Positions 1-8,493 of a DNA stretch of 64,000 nt are shown here, one piece after another. The stretch is taken from NCBI RefSeq assembly GCF_003478995.1, contig NZ_QUGI01000004.1, positions 1-64,000 on the forward strand. The letters are read 5' to 3'. The stretch is from Pseudoflavonifractor sp. AF19-9AC (lineage in GTDB: Bacteria; Bacillota; Clostridia; Oscillospirales; Oscillospiraceae). Position 1 is the stretch's first letter. Each line of letters begins with the position of its first letter. The notes under the pieces are model-generated. The model did no database searches and was not told the DNA's origin. It saw nothing but the letters and a program-made list of their open reading frames with translations. A program made the translations under genes and the position numbers.

Positions 1-662
1 ATGTCTCTTTTTATCCACTTTTCAATTTGCGAAACTTATTCTACCTTATCAAACCTCCCTCGACAGCTTTATCGCCGGATTTGAACTGGCGTGGAGGCTT
101 TCGGCGGAAGTACACAACGACGAAAACGAGCGCTCAGTCTCCTGTCGAACCAGGAGAGCGGGCGCTCGTTTCGTATCTGAGGAGTCTGAATGAAAAAATG
201 AATGCTCATAGCTGCTCAGGGGTGCGAGAACTCGATCCCCGGGCATCCTTTTTCCAAGCAGCTGGGCTAAAATTTTTCGGGTACTTTCTAATGGCTTTTA
301 ACTATTTCCGCTCCATTTCAATTACTCTTTGACGCACTTAATCCCATTGGTTTCAAGTGCTCCGGTGCCGCCTGTTCAGAAGGACTCTTTTCAGGTTTAG
401 ATTCGGGCTATTGTACCTCTGTCAAAACCTAAATACAAGTTACAAGTTATTTCTGTTCCTCGAGTACATCAGTTTTAGCACGCCTAAACAAAGAACTTAA
501 CGCTCTCTTATGAGTTGAAAATTTGCTTCTAACATAAAATGGAGATACTTCTGTCAGAATATCCAAAGGTTACATAAGTTTTTAAATTACATCATAATAT
601 GTAGTTATTAATTAGCCGCACTATATAAGCGATGAGTTTCATTAGTGGTTTAAATAAATTCT
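1..662. other. Leading gap, no convincing gene
   Basis: I see no convincing gene here. The short open frames lack family resemblance and good ribosome binding sites. The stretch becomes AT-rich towards the RloB-like gene and holds one strong nested hairpin near 125-170. It is probably the downstream flank of the defence pair. Confidence 0.4.
125..170. terminator. Nested perfect hairpin, possible terminator
   Basis: Outer arms AACGAGCGC (125-133) and GCGCTCGTT (162-170) enclose inner arms TCTCCTG (138-144) and CAGGAGA (151-157) with a six-base loop. Short T runs follow on both strands. It could end transcription from a gene left of the window, or be another RNA structure. Confidence 0.35.
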
Positions 663-1319
663 TTAACAAATCGCACAGTCTTTCAAAATTTGAGCAATAG
701 GTTCCCAAATTGTAAGGGCCGGGTTATCCGGATAGTATTTAAATCTACAATGCTGTATTTCGCGTTTTTCATCTTCTCGATTCTTTTTCATAATTGCTTG
801 AGCCCTTTGGATGGCATCGCGGACGTCTGCTAATGTTAATTTACTTAGGCAACGCTTAAACTTACGTTCTTCTTTGTATTCCTTCAAACTGTCAAAGTCT
901 TCTCCAAAAATTCTATTGATTCGGGGAAGATACTGTGTTCGGTCTACAAGCGCACCATTGCAATTCTCTTTGTGTAGAATTATCCAAAGTTCAAAGGTAA
1001 AATTGCTATACCCAAGAGAATATTGAATTTTTTTCGATTTTTTAACTTCAGCCATCTCAGAAAGAATATTTTTGAATTTGTTTATATGCTCACATTCGTT
1101 ACTTTCTATATCACAGAGATGGGTTATATTTGGAGTTGATTTTGCGTTAACAGTTTTGGAGTAACTCCTTGGGCTTTGCTGCACAGATGCAACGATGGAA
1201 ACATTATATGTTGCTTTTTCACAAGCATTAATTTGATCCCTAAGCCAGTATAAATACCATTGCTCTGTTTCACCTTCAACCGTAAAAATATATTTTTTTG
1301 TTTCTTTTCTATCAGCCAT
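663..1319 (-). CDS. RloB-like (AbiLii-type) defence protein
   Basis: This 218-residue protein carries the N-terminal motif FTVEGETEQWYL (about residues 12-23). That is the acidic start of the RloB family, whose fold is TOPRIM/OLD-nuclease-like. In known systems RloB-type proteins pair with an AAA ATPase and act in phage defence or abortive infection. Here the start codon overlaps the end of the upstream ATPase gene by 8 bases, so the two are almost certainly co-translated. The gene is far more AT-rich than the chromosome around it, which suggests recent transfer. Family assignment rests on the motif and the partner; the target is unknown. Confidence 0.75.
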   Translation of the reverse strand: MADRKETKKYIFTVEGETEQWYLYWLRDQINACEKATYNVSIVASVQQSPRSYSKTVNAKSTPNITHLCDIESNECEHINKFKNILSEMAEVKKSKKIQYSLGYSNFTFELWIILHKENCNGALVDRTQYLPRINRIFGEDFDSLKEYKEERKFKRCLSKLTLADVRDAIQRAQAIMKKNREDEKREIQHCRFKYYPDNPALTIWEPIAQILKDCAIC

Positions 1320-2625
1320 TATTTTTCACCTCATTTTCATGGATAATTTCTTTCAAAATGGATGAAAAATCGACCTCTTCAATGGCTCCGTATCTGCTAA
1401 CAAAATAATTTTTCATGTAATCTTCGCCTTTTCGCACACCGTTAGCTGTTTTAAAATCAGATAGTGCATAATGAATACTCCGATTTGTTGCCTTATTCCG
1501 TTCAACAAATTTGATTTCATCTCTTCTGAACAAAGATGCATCCAAAAAAATGGGGTTATGAGTATTGAAAATTAATTGTGCGTGATTAATATTGATCTCA
1601 TCGTTGTGAAAGATGTTAATAATACTCATGAGTGCCATAGGATGAATCGATGCATCAAATTCATCCATTATTAGGGTGGCCCCTTGGAGTAAGGCTCGAA
1701 TAATCAATGGAAATTCGTTGATAAATCTAATTGTTCCATAAGACTCAAAATCTTCCGCAGGAATAGCAATTTTTTTATCATCAAAAACTGAACATAAGAC
1801 AACATCATCTTCATCTGCTCTATATCCCAATGCGTTTGCAGTAATACCAAATTCTTTAGCTACTTCAGTGAGAGTTTTTTCCACATAAATAGTATGATCT
1901 GCTGGATTCGCAAATTTGCGCATGGATTGAATAGAATCGGCACGATAAATTACGATAAACTTATTTTCAAACCAATCAAGAATAGTTGAAACAAGTTCTT
2001 TTGAAAAAATGGATTTGAATCCGTTGCACAGGAAAAGTTCGTCAGCGCTTAAACTATCAAGAGCAATTTCAACTGAAGAAGATATATTTTTAGAAAAAGA
2101 GGAATTAATATAGTTTTTTATAACTTTAGGTGTATCTAACTTTAATCCGTCATTGTCTCTTTCAAATACTAATTTCTCATTAATATATAAACTCTCTCTG
2201 AGAATCCATCGCTTGCAATCTTTTTCTAAAAAATTTCCGAATATAGCGGAAAAAGAATAGTTAAAAACCATACCTTGGTCAAGGAAACAGACAGAAAAAC
2301 TTACAGGAATATCTATGGCGTCGCAATTTGGGATTAACTCCAACATAAACGCAGCTTGGTTGGGCGAAGAAACAATATTCGAATTTTTAATATTTCCACG
2401 CAATACAATTGCTCTCATAGTATCCATCGCACCAATCAAATTGGTTTTTCCCGATGCGTTAGGACCATATATAACAGCGGAGGACAAACCGCGATATTTT
2501 TTTGCTCCAATTTTTTCGGATAAAATGCTATAGTCCAAACCCGTCTGCTGAGGGGCAGGCGTCATAGAAAAATTCGTTTCATCGTAAAAGGATTTATAAT
2601 TGCTAAACTTAAAATCAAGTAGCAT
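1312..2625 (-). CDS. RloA/AbiLi-type AAA ATPase
   Basis: This is a 437-residue ABC/SMC-like ATPase of the AAA_21/AAA15 kind. The Walker A motif GPNASGKT lies at residues 54-61, Walker B LIMDEFD ends at residue 324, and an H-loop NTHNP follows. The opening MLLDFKFSNYKSF is typical of RloA and OLD-family ATPases. It should act as the sensor or energy module for the RloB-like effector downstream. A TTGACA/TATAAT promoter and an AGAAGGGGG ribosome binding site precede it. The base composition is AT-rich, unlike the housekeeping genes of the window. Confidence 0.8.
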   Translation of the reverse strand: MLLDFKFSNYKSFYDETNFSMTPAPQQTGLDYSILSEKIGAKKYRGLSSAVIYGPNASGKTNLIGAMDTMRAIVLRGNIKNSNIVSSPNQAAFMLELIPNCDAIDIPVSFSVCFLDQGMVFNYSFSAIFGNFLEKDCKRWILRESLYINEKLVFERDNDGLKLDTPKVIKNYINSSFSKNISSSVEIALDSLSADELFLCNGFKSIFSKELVSTILDWFENKFIVIYRADSIQSMRKFANPADHTIYVEKTLTEVAKEFGITANALGYRADEDDVVLCSVFDDKKIAIPAEDFESYGTIRFINEFPLIIRALLQGATLIMDEFDASIHPMALMSIINIFHNDEININHAQLIFNTHNPIFLDASLFRRDEIKFVERNKATNRSIHYALSDFKTANGVRKGEDYMKNYFVSRYGAIEEVDFSSILKEIIHENEVKNNG

Positions 2626-2660
2626 AATAAAAGCCCCCTTCTGCAGTAAAATGTAACTCC

Positions 2661-2690
2661 ATTATAGTAGTATATAAAAAGCTTTGTCAA
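2661..2690 (-). promoter_or_regulatory. Sigma-A promoter of the RloA/B pair
   Basis: Read on the minus strand, TTGACA (2685-2690) and TATAAT (2661-2666) are separated by 18 bases, upstream of the ATPase start at 2625. Both hexamers are perfect consensus. The -35 box overlaps the end of the long palindrome at 2687-2745, so occupancy or cruciform formation there could control the promoter. Confidence 0.75.
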
Positions 2691-2745
2691 CATTATACCC
2701 GCTCTATTTGCGAGATATTCGCAAATAGAGCGGGTATAATGTTGA
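2687..2745. repeat. 27-bp-arm perfect palindrome at the promoter
   Basis: Two perfect complementary arms (2687-2713 and 2719-2745) are separated by only GATAT. The right arm contains a second TATAAT-like box. This is much larger than a usual dimeric operator, and it abuts the -35 box of the defence operon. It could be a double operator, a structured RNA on the opposite strand, or the scar of a small inverted-repeat element. Confidence 0.85.
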
Positions 2746-2829
2746 ACAATATATTTCAAGAGATGCTGTGCATACAACAGATATGAATAAAGATTGGATT
2801 TGCTTCTTTAGAGGCAGCTAAAATTGTTT

Positions 2830-2988
2830 TTATGCGTAATTTCCTTGCGACTTTCTCGTAAATGTGCCACTGTTTGGGATATCTTGGAAGCTCCTTGAAT
2901 CGGTCACTGCCTCACGTTTGTAGAATCCGAAAGGTTTGTTCGCCTGACCGGACACTGCAATCTCAACAATACCGTCCTCTGCTTGAGG
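2830..2988 (-). pseudogene. Short broken coding fragment
   Basis: On the minus strand one frame reads about 48 residues with protein-like composition, including VEIAVSGQANKPFGFYKRE, up to a TAA at 2830-2832. It has no start codon; upstream the reading continues only after a frame change. I do not recognise the family. It looks like the C-terminal remnant of a gene damaged at the left edge of the mobile element. Confidence 0.35.
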
Positions 2989-3107
2989 TTGATTTCATAC
3001 ACGCAAATGGATGTATGTCATTCCTTCCCTCTTTTAAGTATTTGCGAGAGTAGAAAGCACAGCAGGAATGATTAGATGCTAAAATATGCGCCGCCTAAAC
3101 AAAGAAT

Positions 3108-3136
3108 ACGGGACTGGCCGCACTGGCCAGTCCCGT
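3108..3136 (-). terminator. Terminator of the RNA polymerase-like operon
   Basis: Perfect arms ACGGGACTGGCC (3108-3119) and GGCCAGTCCCGT (3125-3136) have a five-base loop. On the minus strand they are followed by a T-rich tail. It lies directly after the stop of the 289-residue gene. Confidence 0.75.
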
Positions 3137-3139
3137 CGC

Positions 3140-4009
3140 TTATTTTGGCAGATATTCCTCCCTGACCCGGTACCGGCTGATGCCGAAACTGTTGCTTCGC
3201 TCGATGACCTCTTGGGGAAGCTGGTTCAGATATTTTCGGCCAAAATTGGTGTTGCCGAAGTAGCAGTCGAAATTGGTCACAGGGAGCACCACCCAGTCGC
3301 TGTCTTCCGGGCGGTTGGCCAGGTAGTAGGCAACCAGGGTGGGCAGGATATTGGAAGGCACTTTCTCAGGGCGGATCTGCTCAAGCCGTTCCGCCAGTTC
3401 CGCCGGCAGCTCCGGATCCGTGCAGCGCAGGGGGCCCAGCTCCAGGGCGTCGGCAATCATATCGTCAAAGCGGATCGTCCACGCGCCCTCTGTCAGGGTG
3501 GAGAGGCTCTCCGTCTGATACTGAAGCACTTTGCTGCGCCACTCATGGCCAAACAGCTTGTCCAGCTTCCCGGCGGAAGCTGCGTAGTTCTTATGGACTA
3601 AGTCCGGGTGCGCCAAAGCAAACTGCATGGCCCTGTGAAAGTGGCGGCTGAACCAGCCCCAGCCCTCTGCGTCCACCAGCTTGGGGAACTGCTCGTGGAG
3701 CGGCGCAAAATCGGTGCGGTGCTGCCACTCCTCACGGGGCGTACCGCGGCGCTCGGGAATACTGCACCAGGCGCACAGGCCGTCGTAAGCAAAACCGATC
3801 CGCTCCCTCGGGTCGCCGGGCAACAGGGTGCCGTCCGGAGCGTGAAATAAAAGGCCACGGGCCAGGATGGTCAGAATGCGGTTCATGCCGCTGAAGTCCC
3901 GCAGGGCCTCGAAGGTGAACCGCCCCAGCCAGGCGGTGTCCTTTTTGCCGGAAGCCCGATATGCTACCGGCTCCGTATAGTCCAAAAACTCCTGCCATTC
4001 ATTCAGCAT
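3140..4009 (-). CDS. Unknown partner of the RNA polymerase-like protein
   Basis: This protein of 289 residues is not recognised. I place the start at the ATG giving MLNEWQEFLDY, which overlaps the end of the polymerase-like gene by 11 bases; the longer frame reads back into that gene. There are no signal peptide or membrane segments. The protein is rich in Trp, Phe and acidic residues and contains stretches such as GWGWFSRHFHRAMQF. Translational coupling and a shared terminator suggest that it works with the polymerase-like protein as a cofactor, inhibitor or effector. A function cannot be stated from sequence alone. Confidence 0.7.
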   Translation of the reverse strand: MLNEWQEFLDYTEPVAYRASGKKDTAWLGRFTFEALRDFSGMNRILTILARGLLFHAPDGTLLPGDPRERIGFAYDGLCAWCSIPERRGTPREEWQHRTDFAPLHEQFPKLVDAEGWGWFSRHFHRAMQFALAHPDLVHKNYAASAGKLDKLFGHEWRSKVLQYQTESLSTLTEGAWTIRFDDMIADALELGPLRCTDPELPAELAERLEQIRPEKVPSNILPTLVAYYLANRPEDSDWVVLPVTNFDCYFGNTNFGRKYLNQLPQEVIERSNSFGISRYRVREEYLPK

Positions 4010-7000
4010 GGCGCACCTCCAACACATTGGGCTCGAGTGCATCCAGCAGCAGATCCCACAACAGGTTCCGCTTGCCCAGGGCCTCCACATAGCGCACCGC
4101 AGTCTGCGGACGAACGATCTTGTTCATCAACTGGCGGCACCGGGCGGATACCGCCTTCCGGTAATGCTGGGAATTCCGCTTGCTGAGATACGCATCCATC
4201 AGGTCATCAAATGTCGCCGAGTCTCCGGGGCGGTGCAGCTGTCGCTTTCTCTGCTGTTCATTCTCCTGCTGGATATCAAAGAGCAGGTCGCTCAGGACCC
4301 GGTATCCACCGCTGCGGAAATCAGGAAACAGGTCAAAGAGCGGTTCAAACTCCGGCAGCCAGGTGAGAAGAAATTGCATCCGTTCATCTTCCCGCAGAAA
4401 CTGCCACCTGGCCTCATTCAGCGCCGCCCAGATCTCTGCCACCCGCTCCGGAGGCAGGCTTCCCAGCTGGGCGTACAGCTCATCGGTGTCCCAAAGCTCC
4501 TCCTGCCCCCGGGCAAAGAGGATGCGGGCGATGTCGCTCTTTCGTTTCTTTTCGCTGGGCTCCACCCGGCAGGCCCGGATGCGGGACAGGCAGGCTTCAT
4601 AGTCCCGCAGCAGGGCGGAGATCTGCTCTAAAATTTCCCCGTCGAGATGTTCCTTCCAATCGGGCTGCTGGGCGAAGGTGAAAATCTCGTGATCCCTGGC
4701 GGGCTTGGCTCTGGCGGCCGGCGTGTGCTTTTTCAGCTGAAGCGCCAGATAGGGCAGGCGCTCCAGATTGGAGTCTACCTTGTCCCAATCGATTTTTTTG
4801 AAAAAGGCTTTGATGCGCTGCTGGTGGGTCTCCTCATACCAGGCCCGGCGTGTCTCCTCAGCGTCCTCCACCAGATTTTTATACTGTAGGAAAGGCGTCC
4901 GCCGCACCCGCCGCTTTTTCAGATACTCATCCAGATCCGGGCGGATGCCGCTCTTGGCCGAGTCGATCTCCAGCCCGGTCAGAATGGCCAGCACTTCGGT
5001 CTCGTCCTGAAGGCGTTTGCGCTCCTCTGCGTCTGAGTTTTCGTTGTAGGCGATGATGCTGCGGTCCAGGGCGGCGTTGCAGATCTGCCCCACCCGGGAG
5101 GAGAAGGTGCCCCGCACCACTTCAAACCGGGCTTCCCAATCCTCTGCGCTGCGGATCAGGGGTGTTGCGGATGGGATCATCAGCAGCGGGATGTTTGCCT
5201 CGTTGGAAAGCGCATCGTCCGCGCTACCGCGCGATGCCTCATAGTTTCGGCGGACGCACTCGTTCAAAATGGGGTCGGCGATGGTCTTGACCATATCTCC
5301 GTCATAGTCCGCGCCGCCCAGCCGCTCCGCCGCCAGCATGGTGGAGTCCACCATGACCAGATCGGTGAGATGCCGGAAATAGAAATGCCGCATCTGCCGC
5401 TTTTCTTTCTTGGCGTCGTAGGAGGAGAGTTGCAGTTCCTCATTTCTCGCAATATGGGGATTGCGCAGCAGGGTGCAGGTGTCTCCGGGCTGATAGGCCG
5501 CGCCGGGAGCGTAGAAGGCGCTGGTTTTGAATCGTAAGCTTTTGGTCACATCATAAAATGCCTTGTTCCGCTTCTTCTGCGGAAGCGTCTCCAGCAGATA
5601 GCTTAAAAAGTCCATCAGGTCGCCGGAGAGATAGCGGTTGTCCCCGGCCACGATCAGCCGTCCCAGAGAGTAGTTCTTCAAAATCTGTTTCGCCCTGCCG
5701 GCCAGCTCCTGCTGGTAGATCGGTTCGCCGATCATGCGCGGATTTTTGCGCAGGATCTCGCCCAGCAGATGCTCCCGGTTTTTGCGAAAGGGCAGGATGC
5801 CCCAGCGGTTCATCCGCTGCAGAAAGTATTTCTGCTGGAAGGCCCTGTTGGCGCAAAAATTGTAGTAGGCTACCTCGGTCTGCTTGGTGAGCCAGTTCCG
5901 CTCGTCCTCCTCCGGGCTGTGATCCCAGCCGTCGGGCAGATCCCGGGGACGGAACTCCTCCTCCCGGATGGATACCGTGTTCAAAAACTGGTAGTTCAGT
6001 TCGGTGTGGGTCTCCGGTTTCACCTTGCTCACATTGGTGATGTACAGAGCGTGGCGGTAGCGCCGGAACGCATCCCAATAGTCCGCCCAGGTCATCCCGC
6101 TGTCCTTCAGCCAGCCAAACCCCTTGAACATGCTCTTGGTGAGAATGATGTCCACGTCCTTGACGTTGTGCTCCTGCCCCCAGCTGTCCCGAATCACGGT
6201 CTGACCGCACAGGTCCAGAATCTCCTGGAAGTCTACCTGATGCACCATCCCCTTGATATAGGGCAGACGGATCTGAAAAGAAGTGTGGACGACCGCGCCG
6301 CAGAGCGCCCGGTCGATGACCTTGGCGTACTGCTTGGAGATAAGCCCCTCTCCGTCAAAGCAGGTGATGGGAATGTCCATCCGGCGCTCCACCCGGTGAT
6401 ACTTCCGGGTGCTGTTCCGGGTGCCGTCGTCTTCCACCGTGACGACCGGGACGCCCCTGGTCATCACCACCGGGTTGTCCACTACAATGACGCGGTGGGG
6501 CTTGTCGATGTCGATCCTGTCCAGCCGTGTGCCGCTGGAAAGCATCAGGCCGTTGTAGGCGTAGAGCTTGCTGAGCTGACAGTCGCCGATGGTCATGTCC
6601 ATCTGGATGCGGCGGCGCACCTGGTCATACACATCCGCCCGGAGAAAGGACAGCTTGCTCTGGCGGCTCATGCTGCCCGAGCGCTCGAAGGCGAGATAGC
6701 GGTGCATCCCCGATCCCAGATCCAGCTGCACACCCTCCGGGCGGAACATATCCCGGGCCTTCTCCTGACGGATCTGCTGGCGGGGCAGTGTGCTGCTGCG
6801 GTCAAAGATCCCGGAGAAGTCCATGTAAAAAATCACGTCGGATAATCCGTCAATGGGCCGGTCGTCTGTCGGCTCGAAAAAGTCATCTCCCTGCACGACG
6901 CACATGATCTGAAAGAACAGCGCGTTGCCGTCCTGCTCATGAAGAGCGGACACCCGCTTGCACTTTTCCGTCGCCGCACGGTCAAGGGCAAAGTGCCACT

Positions 7001-7076
7001 GCCCGTTTTCCTGCGCGGCATAACTCATCACTGCCCGGGCGGATAGTTCAAAAATACGGTATTTGCTCTGGCCCAT
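3999..7076 (-). CDS. Single-chain RNA polymerase-like protein (RdRP/QDE-1/YonO group)
   Basis: This is a 1025-residue protein. The start is chosen at MGQSKYRIFEL because GGAGGTGAG sits just upstream of this ATG. The hallmark is GGADYDGD with D590, D592 and D594. It matches the metal-binding DxDGD loop shared by RNA polymerase beta-prime, eukaryotic RNA-dependent RNA polymerases and phage YonO. Upstream, in the family order, are FDGEGLIS (about 240-247), FQIRLPYIKG (about 267-276), LNYQF, VAGDNRYLSGDL and LLRNPHI. The long C-terminal region has no recognised domain. By family it should synthesise RNA from an RNA or single-stranded DNA template. It lies in a mobilizable element, transcribed against the transfer genes. 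The fold call is fairly firm; template and role are inference. Confidence 0.8.
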   Translation of the reverse strand: MGQSKYRIFELSARAVMSYAAQENGQWHFALDRAATEKCKRVSALHEQDGNALFFQIMCVVQGDDFFEPTDDRPIDGLSDVIFYMDFSGIFDRSSTLPRQQIRQEKARDMFRPEGVQLDLGSGMHRYLAFERSGSMSRQSKLSFLRADVYDQVRRRIQMDMTIGDCQLSKLYAYNGLMLSSGTRLDRIDIDKPHRVIVVDNPVVMTRGVPVVTVEDDGTRNSTRKYHRVERRMDIPITCFDGEGLISKQYAKVIDRALCGAVVHTSFQIRLPYIKGMVHQVDFQEILDLCGQTVIRDSWGQEHNVKDVDIILTKSMFKGFGWLKDSGMTWADYWDAFRRYRHALYITNVSKVKPETHTELNYQFLNTVSIREEEFRPRDLPDGWDHSPEEDERNWLTKQTEVAYYNFCANRAFQQKYFLQRMNRWGILPFRKNREHLLGEILRKNPRMIGEPIYQQELAGRAKQILKNYSLGRLIVAGDNRYLSGDLMDFLSYLLETLPQKKRNKAFYDVTKSLRFKTSAFYAPGAAYQPGDTCTLLRNPHIARNEELQLSSYDAKKEKRQMRHFYFRHLTDLVMVDSTMLAAERLGGADYDGDMVKTIADPILNECVRRNYEASRGSADDALSNEANIPLLMIPSATPLIRSAEDWEARFEVVRGTFSSRVGQICNAALDRSIIAYNENSDAEERKRLQDETEVLAILTGLEIDSAKSGIRPDLDEYLKKRRVRRTPFLQYKNLVEDAEETRRAWYEETHQQRIKAFFKKIDWDKVDSNLERLPYLALQLKKHTPAARAKPARDHEIFTFAQQPDWKEHLDGEILEQISALLRDYEACLSRIRACRVEPSEKKRKSDIARILFARGQEELWDTDELYAQLGSLPPERVAEIWAALNEARWQFLREDERMQFLLTWLPEFEPLFDLFPDFRSGGYRVLSDLLFDIQQENEQQRKRQLHRPGDSATFDDLMDAYLSKRNSQHYRKAVSARCRQLMNKIVRPQTAVRYVEALGKRNLLWDLLLDALEPNVLEVRHAE

Positions 7077-7137
7077 CTTCTCACCTCCGGATGGTCTCAT
7101 TCTATCACAGAGAAGTGAAAAAAGAAATATAGACACT

Positions 7138-7160
7138 GCTCCCACAAATTTTGCGGGAGC
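7138..7160 (-). promoter_or_regulatory. Leader hairpin before the polymerase-like gene
   Basis: GCTCCC at 7138-7143 pairs with GGGAGC at 7155-7160 and the stem continues inward. The single imperfect pair is G-U on the minus strand but A-C on the plus strand, so it folds better in the transcript of the polymerase-like gene. Possible attenuator or 5' stabiliser. Confidence 0.35.
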
Positions 7161-7291
7161 GTTTTATTTTGTGTGAGAAAGGAGGATGGAAGTGATGAAG
7201 ATTTGAATCTGTGTTGGTCTGCCGCTGCTCTGCGCGGTGGTGCTCAAAGAGAAATTCGTTCCGTGGAGATGAAAAAGAAAGGTGGTGCAAA

Positions 7292-7753
7292 ATGAAGTTT
7301 CAACAGTGGCCCAAACGCGATCCACGCAAAAACTATTTTCTGGTTCCCAACGAAGTGTTTCACATCGGTCTAAGTCACCCGGAGATCTCGATCTACTGCT
7401 ACCTGCTGAGCATCGAGAACAGAGAAACCTATCAGTGCTGGCCCAGCTACAAGACCATCGGCAAGGCGCTGGGGATGTGCGAAAACACAGTCAGCAAGTA
7501 TGTGCGCAGCCTGGAGGAGAAAGGTCTCATCCGCACTGAGCCGACCATGATACGGAGCAAAGACGGCAGGCCGCTCAACGGAAACCTGCTCTACACCATC
7601 TGCCCCATCCAGGCGGCGGTGGAATCGTTCTACGAGCGGCAGTTCCGGCAGCTGGAGGAGGATGTCGCCCGTCAGAGGGCGGCGGAGCGTCTGGCGGAAT
7701 CCGCCCGCAGAAGCCCCGAGAACGCCCTGTGTGCGCCTTTGGGGGGAGCGTGA
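7292..7753 (+). CDS. HTH replication/regulatory protein of the mobile element
   Basis: This 153-residue protein has a winged-helix (HTH_36-type) domain. The segment SYKTIGKALGMCENTVSKYV (about 55-74) is the helix-turn-helix, followed by RSLEEKGLIRTEP. Such proteins sit at the head of transfer modules in Clostridia elements and act as replication initiators or regulators. I use the ATG at 7292, preceded by AAAGGTGGTG, not the longer frame. The C-terminus is an Arg/Glu-rich helix. It is the first of the rightward genes leading to relaxase, excisionase and integrase. Confidence 0.7.
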   Translation: MKFQQWPKRDPRKNYFLVPNEVFHIGLSHPEISIYCYLLSIENRETYQCWPSYKTIGKALGMCENTVSKYVRSLEEKGLIRTEPTMIRSKDGRPLNGNLLYTICPIQAAVESFYERQFRQLEEDVARQRAAERLAESARRSPENALCAPLGGA

Positions 7754-7936
7754 GGGGGGGGATACCCCCTCGAGCGTAGCGAGCGGATTTGGGCCGCTTT
7801 CGGGGGCGTTTCCAGATCTGGCTTCTGAATCGCTTCCGGGGGCGGAGGAAAAAGCGGGGACGAAGGAAAAAGCAGGATAAAACCCTGGCGCCGCAAGCGC
7901 CGCCCGGCCGGTCACGTCTGCCCGCAGTGCGGGCAG
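7753..7936 (+). other. Candidate origin of transfer (oriT)
   Basis: The gene-free stretch 7754-8058 lies just before the mobilisation genes. It holds a G-run/C-run inverted repeat around GATACCCCCT (7761-7770), then CTCGAGCGTAGCGAG (arms CTCG/CGAG), and further right a perfect hairpin CTGCCCGC/GCGGGCAG near 7918-7936. Position and inverted repeats suit an oriT with relaxase and accessory-protein sites, but I cannot identify the nick site. Confidence 0.4.
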
Positions 7937-8058
7937 TTTCGGGGAGCGTAGGCTGGCGTCTTTGACGGGCAGAAAAGATGCCGTTGGCGTCAGCTTTCCC
8001 CCAAACCCCTGTGTTGCAGGCTTTTTGCCAATGTCTGTTTGGAAAAAAGGAGGATTTT

Positions 8059-8493
8059 ATGGGTAGCGAAACGAAGGAGCGGCTCCCGCTGCGGATGAAG
8101 CCGGAAACTAGCCGGAGGCTGGAGCAGTGGTACGCCGCCGACAACTGCCGGAGCAAAAACGAGTTCGTGGAAAAGGCAATCAACTTTTATGTGGACTACC
8201 TGGAGGCCCAGGACAGCCAATCCCTGCTGCCCACGGCGCTCCTGGCCGCGCTGGACGGCAGGCTGGGCCGTCTGGAGGACCACATCGCCAGGCGGGAGTT
8301 CACCCGGGAGGTGGAACTGGATCTGCTCATCGGGATCATTGCGGACGTGGTGGAGGTAGACCGAGACGATCTGAAGCGCAAACGGGCGCAGAGCGTTCGG
8401 AACGTGAAAGCCACCAACGGACTTATCTCGCTGGAGAAGCGGGCACGCTCCGCCGGGGAGCCAGACTGGGACGGTGACGAATGGCAAGACTGA
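8059..8493 (+). CDS. Ribbon-helix-helix mobilisation accessory protein
   Basis: This is a 144-residue protein, with the start chosen at the ATG after AAAAAAGGAGGA. The N-terminal LPLRMKPETSRRLEQWYAAD followed by SKNEFVEKAINFYVDYL has the strand-helix-helix pattern of ribbon-helix-helix DNA-binding proteins. The rest is helical and charged. Its end overlaps the relaxase start by 13 bases. By position it should bind oriT and load or stimulate the relaxase, as MobC-type relaxosome proteins do. Some RHH proteins of this size also repress their own operon. Confidence 0.7.
   Translation: MGSETKERLPLRMKPETSRRLEQWYAADNCRSKNEFVEKAINFYVDYLEAQDSQSLLPTALLAALDGRLGRLEDHIARREFTREVELDLLIGIIADVVEVDRDDLKRKRAQSVRNVKATNGLISLEKRARSAGEPDWDGDEWQD

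Noticed and set aside
60..170. tRNA-like T-arm motifs near 75 and 150
   Set aside because: No cloverleaf can be completed; the arms have mismatches and no acceptor stem.
1..332. 101-residue open frame at the left edge and its antisense counterpart
   Set aside because: No convincing ribosome binding site or protein-like composition; the strong nested hairpin inside explains the sequence better.
7141..7200. Three-codon leader peptide after AAGGAGG before the HTH gene
   Set aside because: Too short to be meaningful; the ATG is followed at once by a stop.
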